Of a DNA stretch of 64,000 nucleotides, positions 53,942 through 61,676 are shown one piece after another (position 1 is the first letter of the stretch; every line of letters begins with the position of its first letter). A program made the position numbers and the translations under genes. The stretch is from Nocardia colli (GTDB lineage Bacteria; Actinomycetota; Actinomycetes; Mycobacteriales; Mycobacteriaceae). The stretch covers positions 20,496-84,495 of the forward strand of contig NZ_VXLC01000013.1 in the NCBI RefSeq assembly GCF_008704205.1, given 5' to 3'. The notes below the pieces were generated by a model. That model had not been told where the DNA came from, made no database searches, and saw only the letters and a list, made by a program, of their open reading frames with translations.

Positions 53942-55471
53942 TCAGCCGAACTTGATGCCCTGTGCCAGCGGCAGTTCGGCGGAGTAGTTGATCGTGTTGG
54001 TGGCCCGGCGCATGTACGCCTTCCACGAATCCGAACCGGATTCGCGGCCGCCGCCGGTCTGCTTCTCGCCGCCGAACGCGCCGCCGATCTCGGCGCCGGA
54101 GGTGCCGATGTTGACGTTGGCGATGCCGCAGTCGGAGCCGTCGGCGGCCAGGAAGCGCTCCGCCTCGCGCTGATCGGAGGTGAAGACCGCGGACGAGAGT
54201 CCCTGCGGCACTTCGTTGTGCAGGGCGATCGCGGTGTCGAAGTCGTGATAGGTCAGCACGTACAGGATCGGCGCGAAGGTCTCCTCGCGCACCACCGCGG
54301 TCTGCGCCGGCATCCGCACGATCGCGGGCCGCACGTAGTACGCGTCGTCGCCGAAACCGTCGACTCGTTCACCGCCGCAGATCAATTCGCCGCCGTCGGC
54401 GAGCGCCTTGTCCAGCGCGGCACGCATGCCCGCGTAGGCCCGGCCGTCGATCAGCGGACCGACCAGCACCCCGTCCTCGAGCGGATTGCCGACGCGCAGT
54501 TGCTGATACGCGCTCTCGATCCGCTCGACCAGCGGACCGACCACGTCGGCGTGCGCGATCAGCCGGCGCAGCGAGGTACACCGCTGCCCGGCCGTGCCCG
54601 CCGCGGCGAACACGATGCCGCGCGCCGCCAGCTCCAAATCCGCTGAGGGCGTGACGATCGCGCCGTTGTTGCCGCCCAGCTCCAGCAGGCAGCGGCCGAA
54701 CCGCTCGGCCACCCGTGGCGCCACGATCTTGCCCATCCGCACCGAGCCGGTCGCGCTCACCAGCGCCACCCGCTCGTCGTCCACCAGCTGCGAGCCGATC
54801 TCCGCGCCACCCTGAATCAGCTGGTGCACTTCGGGATCCGCGCCGACGTCGGTCGCCGCGCGCCGCAACAGCGAGTGGCAGGCCAGCGCGGTCAGCGGCG
54901 TCGTCTCCGACGGCTTCCACACCACGGTGTCGCCGCAGACCAGCGCGATCGCGGTGTTCCACGCCCACACGGCCACCGGGAAGTTGAACGCCGAGATGAC
55001 CCCGACGACGCCCAGCGGGTGCCAGGTCTCCATCAGCCGGTGGCCCGGCCGCTCCGAGGGCATGGTCTGGCCGTAAAGCTGGCGCGACAGGCCGATCGCG
55101 AATTCGCAGACGTCGATCATTTCCTGCACTTCGCCCGCGGCCTCGGGGCCGATCTTGCCGGCCTCCAAGGTCACCAGCTCGGCGAGCTCACTCTTGTGCG
55201 TGGTGAGCAGTTCGGCCAGCCTGCGCACCACCGCGGCGCGGATCGGGGCGGGCACCGTGCGCCAGCCGCCGAAGGCCGTGGCCGCGCGCTCGATTGCGGC
55301 CTCGACCTCGGCCGATGTGCTGGACCGCAGGGTGGTCAGCTGGGTTCCGGTGATGGGGCTGCGGGCGGGCAGGTCGCCCGATTCGGGGGGTTCCACGCCG
55401 AGCCCGCGCAGCACCGCCGCCGCGCGCTCCGCCAGTTCCCGGGTGGTCTGGTCGCCGAGTACATCCGTCAT
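53942..55471 (-). CDS. pcd: Piperideine-6-carboxylate / aminoadipate-semialdehyde dehydrogenase
   Basis: Aldehyde dehydrogenase of about 509 residues. It has SAFNFPVAVWAWN, VWKPSETTPLTA, the catalytic Glu in LELGGNN and the catalytic Cys in GTAGQRCTSLRR, which fits the ALDH7 (antiquitin) group. It oxidises the semialdehyde made by lysine aminotransferase to 2-aminoadipate with NAD(P)+. The ATG at 55469-55471 has GGAG 6 nt upstream. It is divergent from lrp, with lat beyond, the same trio as in mycobacteria. Confidence 0.9.
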   Translation of the reverse strand: MTDVLGDQTTRELAERAAAVLRGLGVEPPESGDLPARSPITGTQLTTLRSSTSAEVEAAIERAATAFGGWRTVPAPIRAAVVRRLAELLTTHKSELAELVTLEAGKIGPEAAGEVQEMIDVCEFAIGLSRQLYGQTMPSERPGHRLMETWHPLGVVGVISAFNFPVAVWAWNTAIALVCGDTVVWKPSETTPLTALACHSLLRRAATDVGADPEVHQLIQGGAEIGSQLVDDERVALVSATGSVRMGKIVAPRVAERFGRCLLELGGNNGAIVTPSADLELAARGIVFAAAGTAGQRCTSLRRLIAHADVVGPLVERIESAYQQLRVGNPLEDGVLVGPLIDGRAYAGMRAALDKALADGGELICGGERVDGFGDDAYYVRPAIVRMPAQTAVVREETFAPILYVLTYHDFDTAIALHNEVPQGLSSAVFTSDQREAERFLAADGSDCGIANVNIGTSGAEIGGAFGGEKQTGGGRESGSDSWKAYMRRATNTINYSAELPLAQGIKFG

Positions 55472-55583
55472 CTGTTGCTCCGCCGTACCTTTCGGCCGCA
55501 TTGCGGCATATCTGTCCCATGTCTTGGGAGGATCGGGGTGAGGTTTCTGCCACGAGGGGGTCCGCCTGGGTTAGTCTCCGCTG

Positions 55584-56036
55584 ATGGCGGATACACCTGC
55601 ACGACCTGCACTCGACGACATTGATCGCCTGCTGATTCGTGAATTGATGGCCGATGGGCGCGCCACCTTGTCGAACCTGGCCGAGAAGGCGAGCCTGTCG
55701 GTGTCCGCCGTGCAATCGCGGGTGCGCAGGCTGGAAGCGCGCGGGGTGATCCGCGGCTACACGGCGCATGTCGACCCGGAGGCACTCGGCCAGCTGTTGT
55801 CGGCATTCGTCGCGATCACTCCTCTCGACCCTTCGCAGCCGGATGACGCCCCCGCAGTGTTGCAGCACATCCCCGGGATCGAGGCGTGCCACTCGGTGGC
55901 GGGCGACGAGAGCTACATGCTGCTGGTCCGCGTGGCCTCGCCGCGGCACCTCGAGCAGCTGCTGCAGGAGATCAGAGCGACCGCCAACGTCAGGACTCGA
56001 AGCACCATCATCCTGCAGACATTCTATGACAGGTAG
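55584..56036 (+). CDS. Lrp/AsnC-family regulator (LrpA-like)
   Basis: A 150-residue Lrp/AsnC protein. The N-terminal helix-turn-helix (DDIDRLLIRELMADGRA ... SVSAVQSRVRRLEARGVI) is followed by a C-terminal RAM effector domain with VAGDESYMLLVRVASP. It likely senses lysine or another amino acid and controls the flanking pcd and lat genes, as its mycobacterial counterpart does. It sits between the two, divergent from pcd. Confidence 0.92.
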   Translation: MADTPARPALDDIDRLLIRELMADGRATLSNLAEKASLSVSAVQSRVRRLEARGVIRGYTAHVDPEALGQLLSAFVAITPLDPSQPDDAPAVLQHIPGIEACHSVAGDESYMLLVRVASPRHLEQLLQEIRATANVRTRSTIILQTFYDR

Positions 56037-56099
56037 CCGTTACGTGTAATTAATCCGCTTTCCTGTACAGAAACCGTAAATTTTCGTATCCTCGATGGC

Positions 56100-57434
56100 G
56101 TGACCATCGAACTGGAACGCACCCGCCCGGCGGTCACCCCCGCCGCCCGGGTGCACGAGATTCTGTCGGCCAGCATCCTCGCTGATGGCTTCGATTTAGT
56201 GCTGGACCTACAGGAGTCCCGCGGCTGCACACTCGTCGACGAACGCGACGGCAGCTCCTACCTGGACATGTTCGGCTTCTTCGCGTCCAACGCGCTGGGG
56301 ATGAACCACCCGGCCTTGGCCGAGGACGCCGACTTCCGCGAAGAGCTGGTGACCGCAGCCCTCAACAAGCCGAGCAACTCCGACATCTACACCGTGGAAA
56401 TGGCGCGGTTCGTCGAGACGTTCGTCCGGGTGCTCGGCGATCCCCGGCTGCCGCACCTGTTCTTCATCGACGGCGGCGGGCTCGCCGTGGAGAACGCGCT
56501 GAAGATCGCGTTCGACTGGAAGAGCAGGCACAACGAAAGCAACGGCCGCGCACCGGAACTCGGCACCAAGGTGCTGCACCTGACCGGCGCGTTCCACGGC
56601 CGCACCGGCTACACCATGTCGCTGACCAACACCGACCCGGTGAAGACCGCCCGATTCCCCAAGTTCGACTGGCCGCGCATCGACGCGCCCTACCTGAGCG
56701 ACGACTTCGACATCGACGAGGCCGAGGCCCGCGCGCTCGATCAGGCGCGGCGTGCGTTCGCCGAAAACCCGCACGACATCGCGTGTTTCATCGCCGAGCC
56801 GATCCAAGGTGAGGGCGGCGACCGGCACATGCGGCCGCAGTTCCTGCAGGCCATGCAGCAGCTCTGCCACGACAACGACGCGCTGTTCGTGCTCGACGAG
56901 GTGCAGACCGGCGTCGGCATGACCGGCACCACTTGGGCCTACCAGCAGCTCGGCGTGCAGCCGGACATCATCGCGTTCGGCAAGAAGACCCAGGTCTGCG
57001 GCGTGATGGCGGGCGGGCGCGTGGACGAGGTGCCGGACAACGTGTTCGTGGTGAACTCCCGGATCAACTCGACCTGGGGCGGCAACCTCACCGATATGGT
57101 GCGGGTGCGGCGCATTCTCGAGGTACTCGAGCAGGATTCGCTGATCGAACGGTCGCGGGCGCTCGGCGCGCATCTGCTCGAGCGGCTGCAGACCCTGGCG
57201 GCGCAGCATCCGAGCATCACCGAACCGCGGGGACGTGGGCTGATGTGCGCGGTCACCGTGTCGTCGGTGCAGCTGCGCGACGAGGTGCTGACCGCGTTGC
57301 GTGAGCGGGAGCATGTGCTGATCCTGGGTACCGGTGAGCGGAGCATTCGATTCCGTCCGCCGCTGACCGTCGGCATCGCCGAGCTGGACGCGGCGGTGGA
57401 CGCGCTGGATCGGGTGCTCGCCGGCTTCGAGTAA
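56100..57434 (+). CDS. lat: L-lysine 6-transaminase
   Basis: PLP-dependent class III aminotransferase of 444 residues that converts lysine and 2-oxoglutarate to aminoadipate semialdehyde (cyclising to piperideine-6-carboxylate) and glutamate. Family marks are GGGLAVENALKIAFDWK, HLTGAFHGRTGYTMSLT, FVLDEVQTG and the PLP lysine in FGKKTQVCG, plus NSTWGGNLTDMVR. The GTG at 56100 starts it. With pcd it forms the lysine-to-2-aminoadipate route; no beta-lactam genes are seen here. Confidence 0.95.
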   Translation: MTIELERTRPAVTPAARVHEILSASILADGFDLVLDLQESRGCTLVDERDGSSYLDMFGFFASNALGMNHPALAEDADFREELVTAALNKPSNSDIYTVEMARFVETFVRVLGDPRLPHLFFIDGGGLAVENALKIAFDWKSRHNESNGRAPELGTKVLHLTGAFHGRTGYTMSLTNTDPVKTARFPKFDWPRIDAPYLSDDFDIDEAEARALDQARRAFAENPHDIACFIAEPIQGEGGDRHMRPQFLQAMQQLCHDNDALFVLDEVQTGVGMTGTTWAYQQLGVQPDIIAFGKKTQVCGVMAGGRVDEVPDNVFVVNSRINSTWGGNLTDMVRVRRILEVLEQDSLIERSRALGAHLLERLQTLAAQHPSITEPRGRGLMCAVTVSSVQLRDEVLTALREREHVLILGTGERSIRFRPPLTVGIAELDAAVDALDRVLAGFE

Positions 57435-57451
57435 GCGAGGCTTCACGCACT

Positions 57452-57481
57452 GTCCGCCCGACGGAACTCCGTCGGGCGGAC
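57452..57481 (+). terminator. Terminator after lat
   Basis: Inverted repeat gtccgcccgacgga (57452-57465) and tccgtcgggcggac (57468-57481), 14 bp per arm with a tight centre, followed by a short T-containing tract. Confidence 0.8.
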
Positions 57482-57619
57482 CGAGCGTTTTGCGGTCTAA
57501 CCGGATGTTTCCGGCAAACTTCCTTTCCCGGCGCGGACTGCCAGGAAATGCCGGCGGCAGCCCTTAGGCTTCGCACCCATGTCATCTCGTCTTCACCACC
57601 CCCTGGCACGGTGCAGCGC

Positions 57620-58822
57620 GTGAACCGACCGCGCACGTACTCGAGCCGCGCGCCCCATCCTCTCGTCGTATCGATCGCGGTCCTGACCGCCGTAACCGGT
57701 TGCGCCGCCGGCGAAGCGGGAACGGTCGCCGCTCCCACCGCCACCGTCGCGGCCGCCGCCCCCGCTCCGAACCCGGCCACTCTGCTACCGGGGATGCCGC
57801 CGCCGCTGTCACCGACCGATGTCTACGCCGCCGACCGGGAACTGAGTCCGGCTGTGGCGGAACATCGTTCGCTGGTCTACGTGCCGAACAGCCAGTCGCA
57901 CACGGTGACCGTGATCGATCCGGCCACCTTCGAGGTGATCGACAACTTCCCGGCCGGCGGTGCAGAACCGCAGCACGTGGTGCCGTCCTACGACATGCAG
58001 ACGCTGTACGTCACCAATGATCTGCCGATCGGCTCGGGCAGCCTGCTGCCGATCGATCCGCGCACCGGCACTGCGGGCGAACCGATTCCGGTGCGCGACC
58101 CGTACAACATGTACTTCACGCCGGACGGACAGTTCGCGGTGGTGGTGGCCGAGGCGGACAAGTCGCTGGACTTCTACGATCCGCACAGCTGGGAGAAGCT
58201 GTACTCGACGGCGGTGCCCGACTGTGCGGGCGTCGATCACATGGACTTCACCGCCGACGGCCGGTTCGCGCTGGTCAGTTGCGAATTCATCGGCCGGATG
58301 CTGGTTTTCGACGTCGCTCAGCGCACGGTGGTCAAGATGATCGATCTGCCGGACGGGCGTTCCGGCATGCCACAGGACGTGAAGTTGTCGCCGGACGGGC
58401 GCACGTTCTTCATCGCCGACATGGTCGCGGACGGCGTCTACACCGTCGACGCGAGCACCTTCGAGAACAGTGGGTTCGTGCCGACCGGCAAAGGGGCGCA
58501 CGGGCTTTACGTGACCCGCGACTCCAGCCAGATGCTCATCACCAACCGGCACGAAGGCAGCATCTCGGTCTGGGACTTCGCCGCGAATCGGCTGGTGCAC
58601 AAGTGGTTCCTGCCCGGCGGCGGCAGTCCGGACATGGGCAACATCTCCGCCGACGGCCGCGTCTTCTGGGTGTCCGGTCGCCATCACGGCGAGGTCTACG
58701 CCGTAGATATCGTCAACTGGAATCTGTTGGCGCGCATCCCCGTCGGCAAGGGAGCGCACGGGTTGACCGTCTGGCCGCAGCCCGGTCGCTACTCCACCGG
58801 GCACACCGGAGTCATGCGGTAG
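57620..58822 (+). CDS. Exported beta-propeller lipoprotein (YncE-like)
   Basis: About 400 residues. The signal peptide with lipobox (VVSIAVLTAVTGC-AAG) is followed by an Ala/Pro-rich linker, then seven YVTN/SMP-30-type propeller repeats such as SLVYVPNSQSHTVTVIDPAT, LYVTNDL and GLYVTRDSSQMLITN. Probably a cell-surface lipoprotein with a binding or scaffolding role. The GTG at 57620 is chosen; a GTG at 57611 is equally possible. Stands alone. Confidence 0.83.
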   Translation: MNRPRTYSSRAPHPLVVSIAVLTAVTGCAAGEAGTVAAPTATVAAAAPAPNPATLLPGMPPPLSPTDVYAADRELSPAVAEHRSLVYVPNSQSHTVTVIDPATFEVIDNFPAGGAEPQHVVPSYDMQTLYVTNDLPIGSGSLLPIDPRTGTAGEPIPVRDPYNMYFTPDGQFAVVVAEADKSLDFYDPHSWEKLYSTAVPDCAGVDHMDFTADGRFALVSCEFIGRMLVFDVAQRTVVKMIDLPDGRSGMPQDVKLSPDGRTFFIADMVADGVYTVDASTFENSGFVPTGKGAHGLYVTRDSSQMLITNRHEGSISVWDFAANRLVHKWFLPGGGSPDMGNISADGRVFWVSGRHHGEVYAVDIVNWNLLARIPVGKGAHGLTVWPQPGRYSTGHTGVMR

Positions 58823-58943
58823 ATCTTGCCGCCGCACACATTTCGTGGTGTCGCGCACCATATCGCCGGCAATAACGTGCGCGGGCGGCGAAGAGGTGCG
58901 CGGCGTCGTCTGGACGCGCGTCGGTTGCGGCGACGCGCGGGGG

Positions 58944-59288
58944 TCAGCGGGCGGTGGCGCGCAGGCCAAGGGCACCTTCGATGAAGCGGTGGATGGTGGT
59001 CAGGCCCGCTTCGAGGGCGGGCTCGTAGCCCGCGCGGGCCCAGCCGGTGAGTTCGGCGGTGCCGTCGCCGGTGGGGCGCGCGCCTACCTCGGCGACCATT
59101 TCCGCCGTCGTCGGTTCGCAGACCGCCCAGGAGAAGTGGGATTCCTCGGCCCATCCGGCGGTGCGCAGCGCGACGTAGCCGGGGTCGGTGATGCCGCCCG
59201 CAGCGAGTGCGGGCCGGTCGTCGATGCGGTCGTCGGCGCGCAATGCCCGCAGATACCAAGTGCCTGCGTTGATCTCGATCGGTTCCAT
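58944..59288 (-). CDS. Short GNAT-like acetyltransferase, probably degenerate
   Basis: A 114-residue protein from the ATG at 59286-59288. It resembles the N-terminal half of certain actinobacterial GNAT proteins (MEPIEINAGTWYLRALRADD ... SWAVCEPTTAEMVAEV), then passes into an end like the GNAT C-terminus (IHRFIEGALGL). The acetyl-CoA binding core (R/Q-x-x-G-x-G/A) is missing, so about 60 residues seem to be lost by an internal deletion. It may be inactive. It lies beside another gene remnant. Confidence 0.5.
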   Translation of the reverse strand: MEPIEINAGTWYLRALRADDRIDDRPALAAGGITDPGYVALRTAGWAEESHFSWAVCEPTTAEMVAEVGARPTGDGTAELTGWARAGYEPALEAGLTTIHRFIEGALGLRATAR

Positions 59289-59341
59289 CAGCGTCCACGC
59301 TCGGCGCGGTGCTTCGGGGTCGCTTGCTCCATACCGCGAGG

Positions 59342-59516
59342 CTAGCGGTCGACCACGATGCGGCCGTCCCGCAGTACCGCGTCGCGCGGTGATATCGGTG
59401 GGCGGATCGCCGGTGACGACGAGGAGGTCGGCGGCCCAGCCGGGTTCGATCACGCCGATGATGCCGGTGCGCAGGGCGCGTCGGTCATGCACCCGAATAT
59501 GTGGCCGCCGTGGCAA
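59342..59516 (-). pseudogene. Amidohydrolase C-terminal remnant with frameshift
   Basis: On the minus strand the frame gives VIEPGWAADLLVVTGDPPTD, the typical end of a metal-dependent amidohydrolase. The expected final strand (DAVLRDGRIVVDR, then TAG at 59342-59344) appears only after a +1 shift near 59384. The rest of the gene is absent: to its right the DUF1707 gene stops at 59517. A decayed fragment. Confidence 0.65.
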
Positions 59517-59954
59517 TCAGTCGATGGCATCCTGCCCGCGGTTCCTGCGGTCGCCGCGATCCCGTCGGCGATCGCGGTCACGGTCGTCATGGTTGTGCCT
59601 GCTGCCGAAGAGCAAGGCGCCCATCAGGGGGATGGCGAGGAACCACAGCCAGCTGCCCGTGACGAAGAACAGGATGACCGCGAGGATCGGGATCACCGCC
59701 ATCACCCGCTCCGGCCATTCGGAGAGGAATCCGGACTCCGGTTTCGCCGGTACCGCCGCCGCTTTGACCAGCGGATCCGGCAGATCGGCGAATACCGGCG
59801 TGATGTCTCCGCGCGTGACCGCGGCCGCGACAACCGCACTGCGCTCGTCGAATTCCGCGACACTGAGCCGTCCGGCCGCGAAATGATCGGACAGTCGCTG
59901 CATCGCCGCTTCACGTTCCGCGGTGCCGATACGAATATCGGGTAGGTCCTCCAT
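59517..59954 (-). CDS. DUF1707 membrane protein
   Basis: A 145-residue protein. The N-terminal DUF1707 domain (IRIGTAEREAAMQRLSDHFA, RLSVAEFDERS) is a SHOCT-like helical module common in actinobacteria. Two hydrophobic helices (VMAVIPILAVILFFV and WLWFLAIPLMGALLF) follow, then an Arg/Asp-rich tail (DDRDRDRRRDRGDRR). The ATG at 59952-59954 is 30 bp from the divergent kinase gene. Function unknown. Confidence 0.82.
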   Translation of the reverse strand: MEDLPDIRIGTAEREAAMQRLSDHFAAGRLSVAEFDERSAVVAAAVTRGDITPVFADLPDPLVKAAAVPAKPESGFLSEWPERVMAVIPILAVILFFVTGSWLWFLAIPLMGALLFGSRHNHDDRDRDRRRDRGDRRNRGQDAID

Positions 59955-59984
59955 GAGGAAAAGGCTAGCGGGAGGTTCGGCACT

Positions 59985-61499
59985 ATGGGTGAGACGTGGT
60001 TCGGCCACTATCGCCTCGATCGATTGCTCGGCAGCGGTGGCACCGGACAGGTGTGGCGTGCGCACGACAGCATCGCCGATCGGGTCGTCGCGTTGAAGGT
60101 GCTGTCCGCCACGGTCGCGGACAACCCGACCTACCGTCAGCGGTTCACCAGGGAGGCGCGGCTGGCCGCGCAGGTGCGTGGACCGCACCTCGCGGCGATC
60201 CACGCGTTCGGCGAGTTCGACGGCCGGCTCTATCTCGACATGGAGTTCATCGACGGCACCGACCTGGCCACCCTGCTCCGGCGCGAGGGGCAGCTCTCGC
60301 CCGCACGGGCGGTGGCGATCGTGGTGCAGATCGCGCAGGCGCTCGACGCCGCGCACCGGGCGGGGATGGTGCATCGCGACGTCAAACCCGCCAACATCAT
60401 GGTCGACGCCGCCGGGCTCGCGCATCTGATCGACTTCGGCACCGCGTACCGGGCCGACCAGCCGGCGATCACGACGAGCAGCAATGTGGTGGGCACCCTG
60501 GCCTATATGGCGCCGGAACGTTTCGTCGGTGCCGGCGATGCTCGCTCGGACCAGTACGCGCTGGCCTGTGTGCTCTATGAATGTCTCACCGCGCAACGGC
60601 CGTTCGGCAACGGTGACGCGGCGCAATCGCTGCACGCGCACCTGATGACCTCGCCGCCGCTCGCCGCGGACTGGAACCCGGCGGTGCCCGCCGGTCTGGA
60701 TGCGGTGATCACCCGCGGGATGGCCAAGGTTCCCGAGCAGCGGTGCGCCAGTGCGAGCGAGTTCGCGTCGGCCGCGTACGCCGCGATCACCGGGCTGGAC
60801 GTGCCGACGGTGGAGACCGCGGCCGTGGCACGGCCGACCACAGCTGTGCTGCCGCGGATGTTTCAAGGGGCAGAATCGACGGCGATGTGGACGAACGGTT
60901 CGGGCGCGAAGCGCGGATCTCTGGGCGGTGGTGAGGTGACCGCCGACGCCGAGGGGGACGGAACCCGGCGTGTCCGTTCGGTTCCCGCTGCGCGCTCGGG
61001 CCGTGATTCACGGCAGCGGAGGCGATCTCGGCTTTCGGTCGCCGTGCTGGTAGCGCTGCTCGTGGCGGTGAGTGCCGCGCTGTGGCTCGGGCGGCCGGGG
61101 CGGCCCGGATCGGATTCGGCGGCGCCGACATCGGTGCCGACGACCACGGCTGCGGCACCGTCGTCCGAGTCTCGGCCGCAGGTCGTCCCCGCACAATCCC
61201 CGGTGCCGCAGGTATCGACGCCGGTGCAGGCCGCACCGGTGGTCGCGACCGCGCCGGTCGCCTGGCAGCCATGCGATCCGGCAGTGGACGTGCGCGGCAT
61301 CGGCGGGGACGGCACGCCATTGCAATGCGTCGCCACCATCAGCGGTCTCGCGAATTGGCTGCCGGCGGCGGTGGGGAATCCCAAGGCGGCCGCGCCGAAG
61401 CCGGATCTTCCGAAGCCGGACCCGCCGAAGCCGGGTCGGGAGGACTCGCCTGGCAACGGCAACGGCAACGGGCATGGCAAACACGGCAACGATAAATAA
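59985..61499 (+). CDS. Transmembrane Ser/Thr protein kinase
   Basis: A 504-residue PknB-type kinase. The Gly loop is GSGGTGQVW (16-24), the ATP Lys lies in VALKVL (38), the catalytic loop is HRDVKPANI (130-138), DFG is at 150-152 and APE lies in YMAPERF. A juxtamembrane linker and one membrane helix (LSVAVLVALLVAVSAALWLG, about 348-367) lead to a Pro/Thr/Ser-rich extracellular part with two Cys (QPCDPA, LQCVAT) and an Asn/Gly/Lys-rich tail. It phosphorylates cytoplasmic proteins in response to an external cue. Confidence 0.93.
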   Translation: MGETWFGHYRLDRLLGSGGTGQVWRAHDSIADRVVALKVLSATVADNPTYRQRFTREARLAAQVRGPHLAAIHAFGEFDGRLYLDMEFIDGTDLATLLRREGQLSPARAVAIVVQIAQALDAAHRAGMVHRDVKPANIMVDAAGLAHLIDFGTAYRADQPAITTSSNVVGTLAYMAPERFVGAGDARSDQYALACVLYECLTAQRPFGNGDAAQSLHAHLMTSPPLAADWNPAVPAGLDAVITRGMAKVPEQRCASASEFASAAYAAITGLDVPTVETAAVARPTTAVLPRMFQGAESTAMWTNGSGAKRGSLGGGEVTADAEGDGTRRVRSVPAARSGRDSRQRRRSRLSVAVLVALLVAVSAALWLGRPGRPGSDSAAPTSVPTTTAAAPSSESRPQVVPAQSPVPQVSTPVQAAPVVATAPVAWQPCDPAVDVRGIGGDGTPLQCVATISGLANWLPAAVGNPKAAAPKPDLPKPDPPKPGREDSPGNGNGNGHGKHGNDK

Positions 61500-61676
61500 C
61501 GCATCGCCGGGTGTTGCTGACGACACACTGGCCGGTCGCGCGGGGCGGGGTTAGGCTCCGAAGAGGTTGGGTTCTTTGGTGTTCGCGGCGTGAGCTGGTG
61601 TTTTCCGGTGTCGCCGTGGTTGATCGGAGACCGGCGGGCCGGGCCTGGACAAGTCGACGACGACTGGAGGTTCGCG

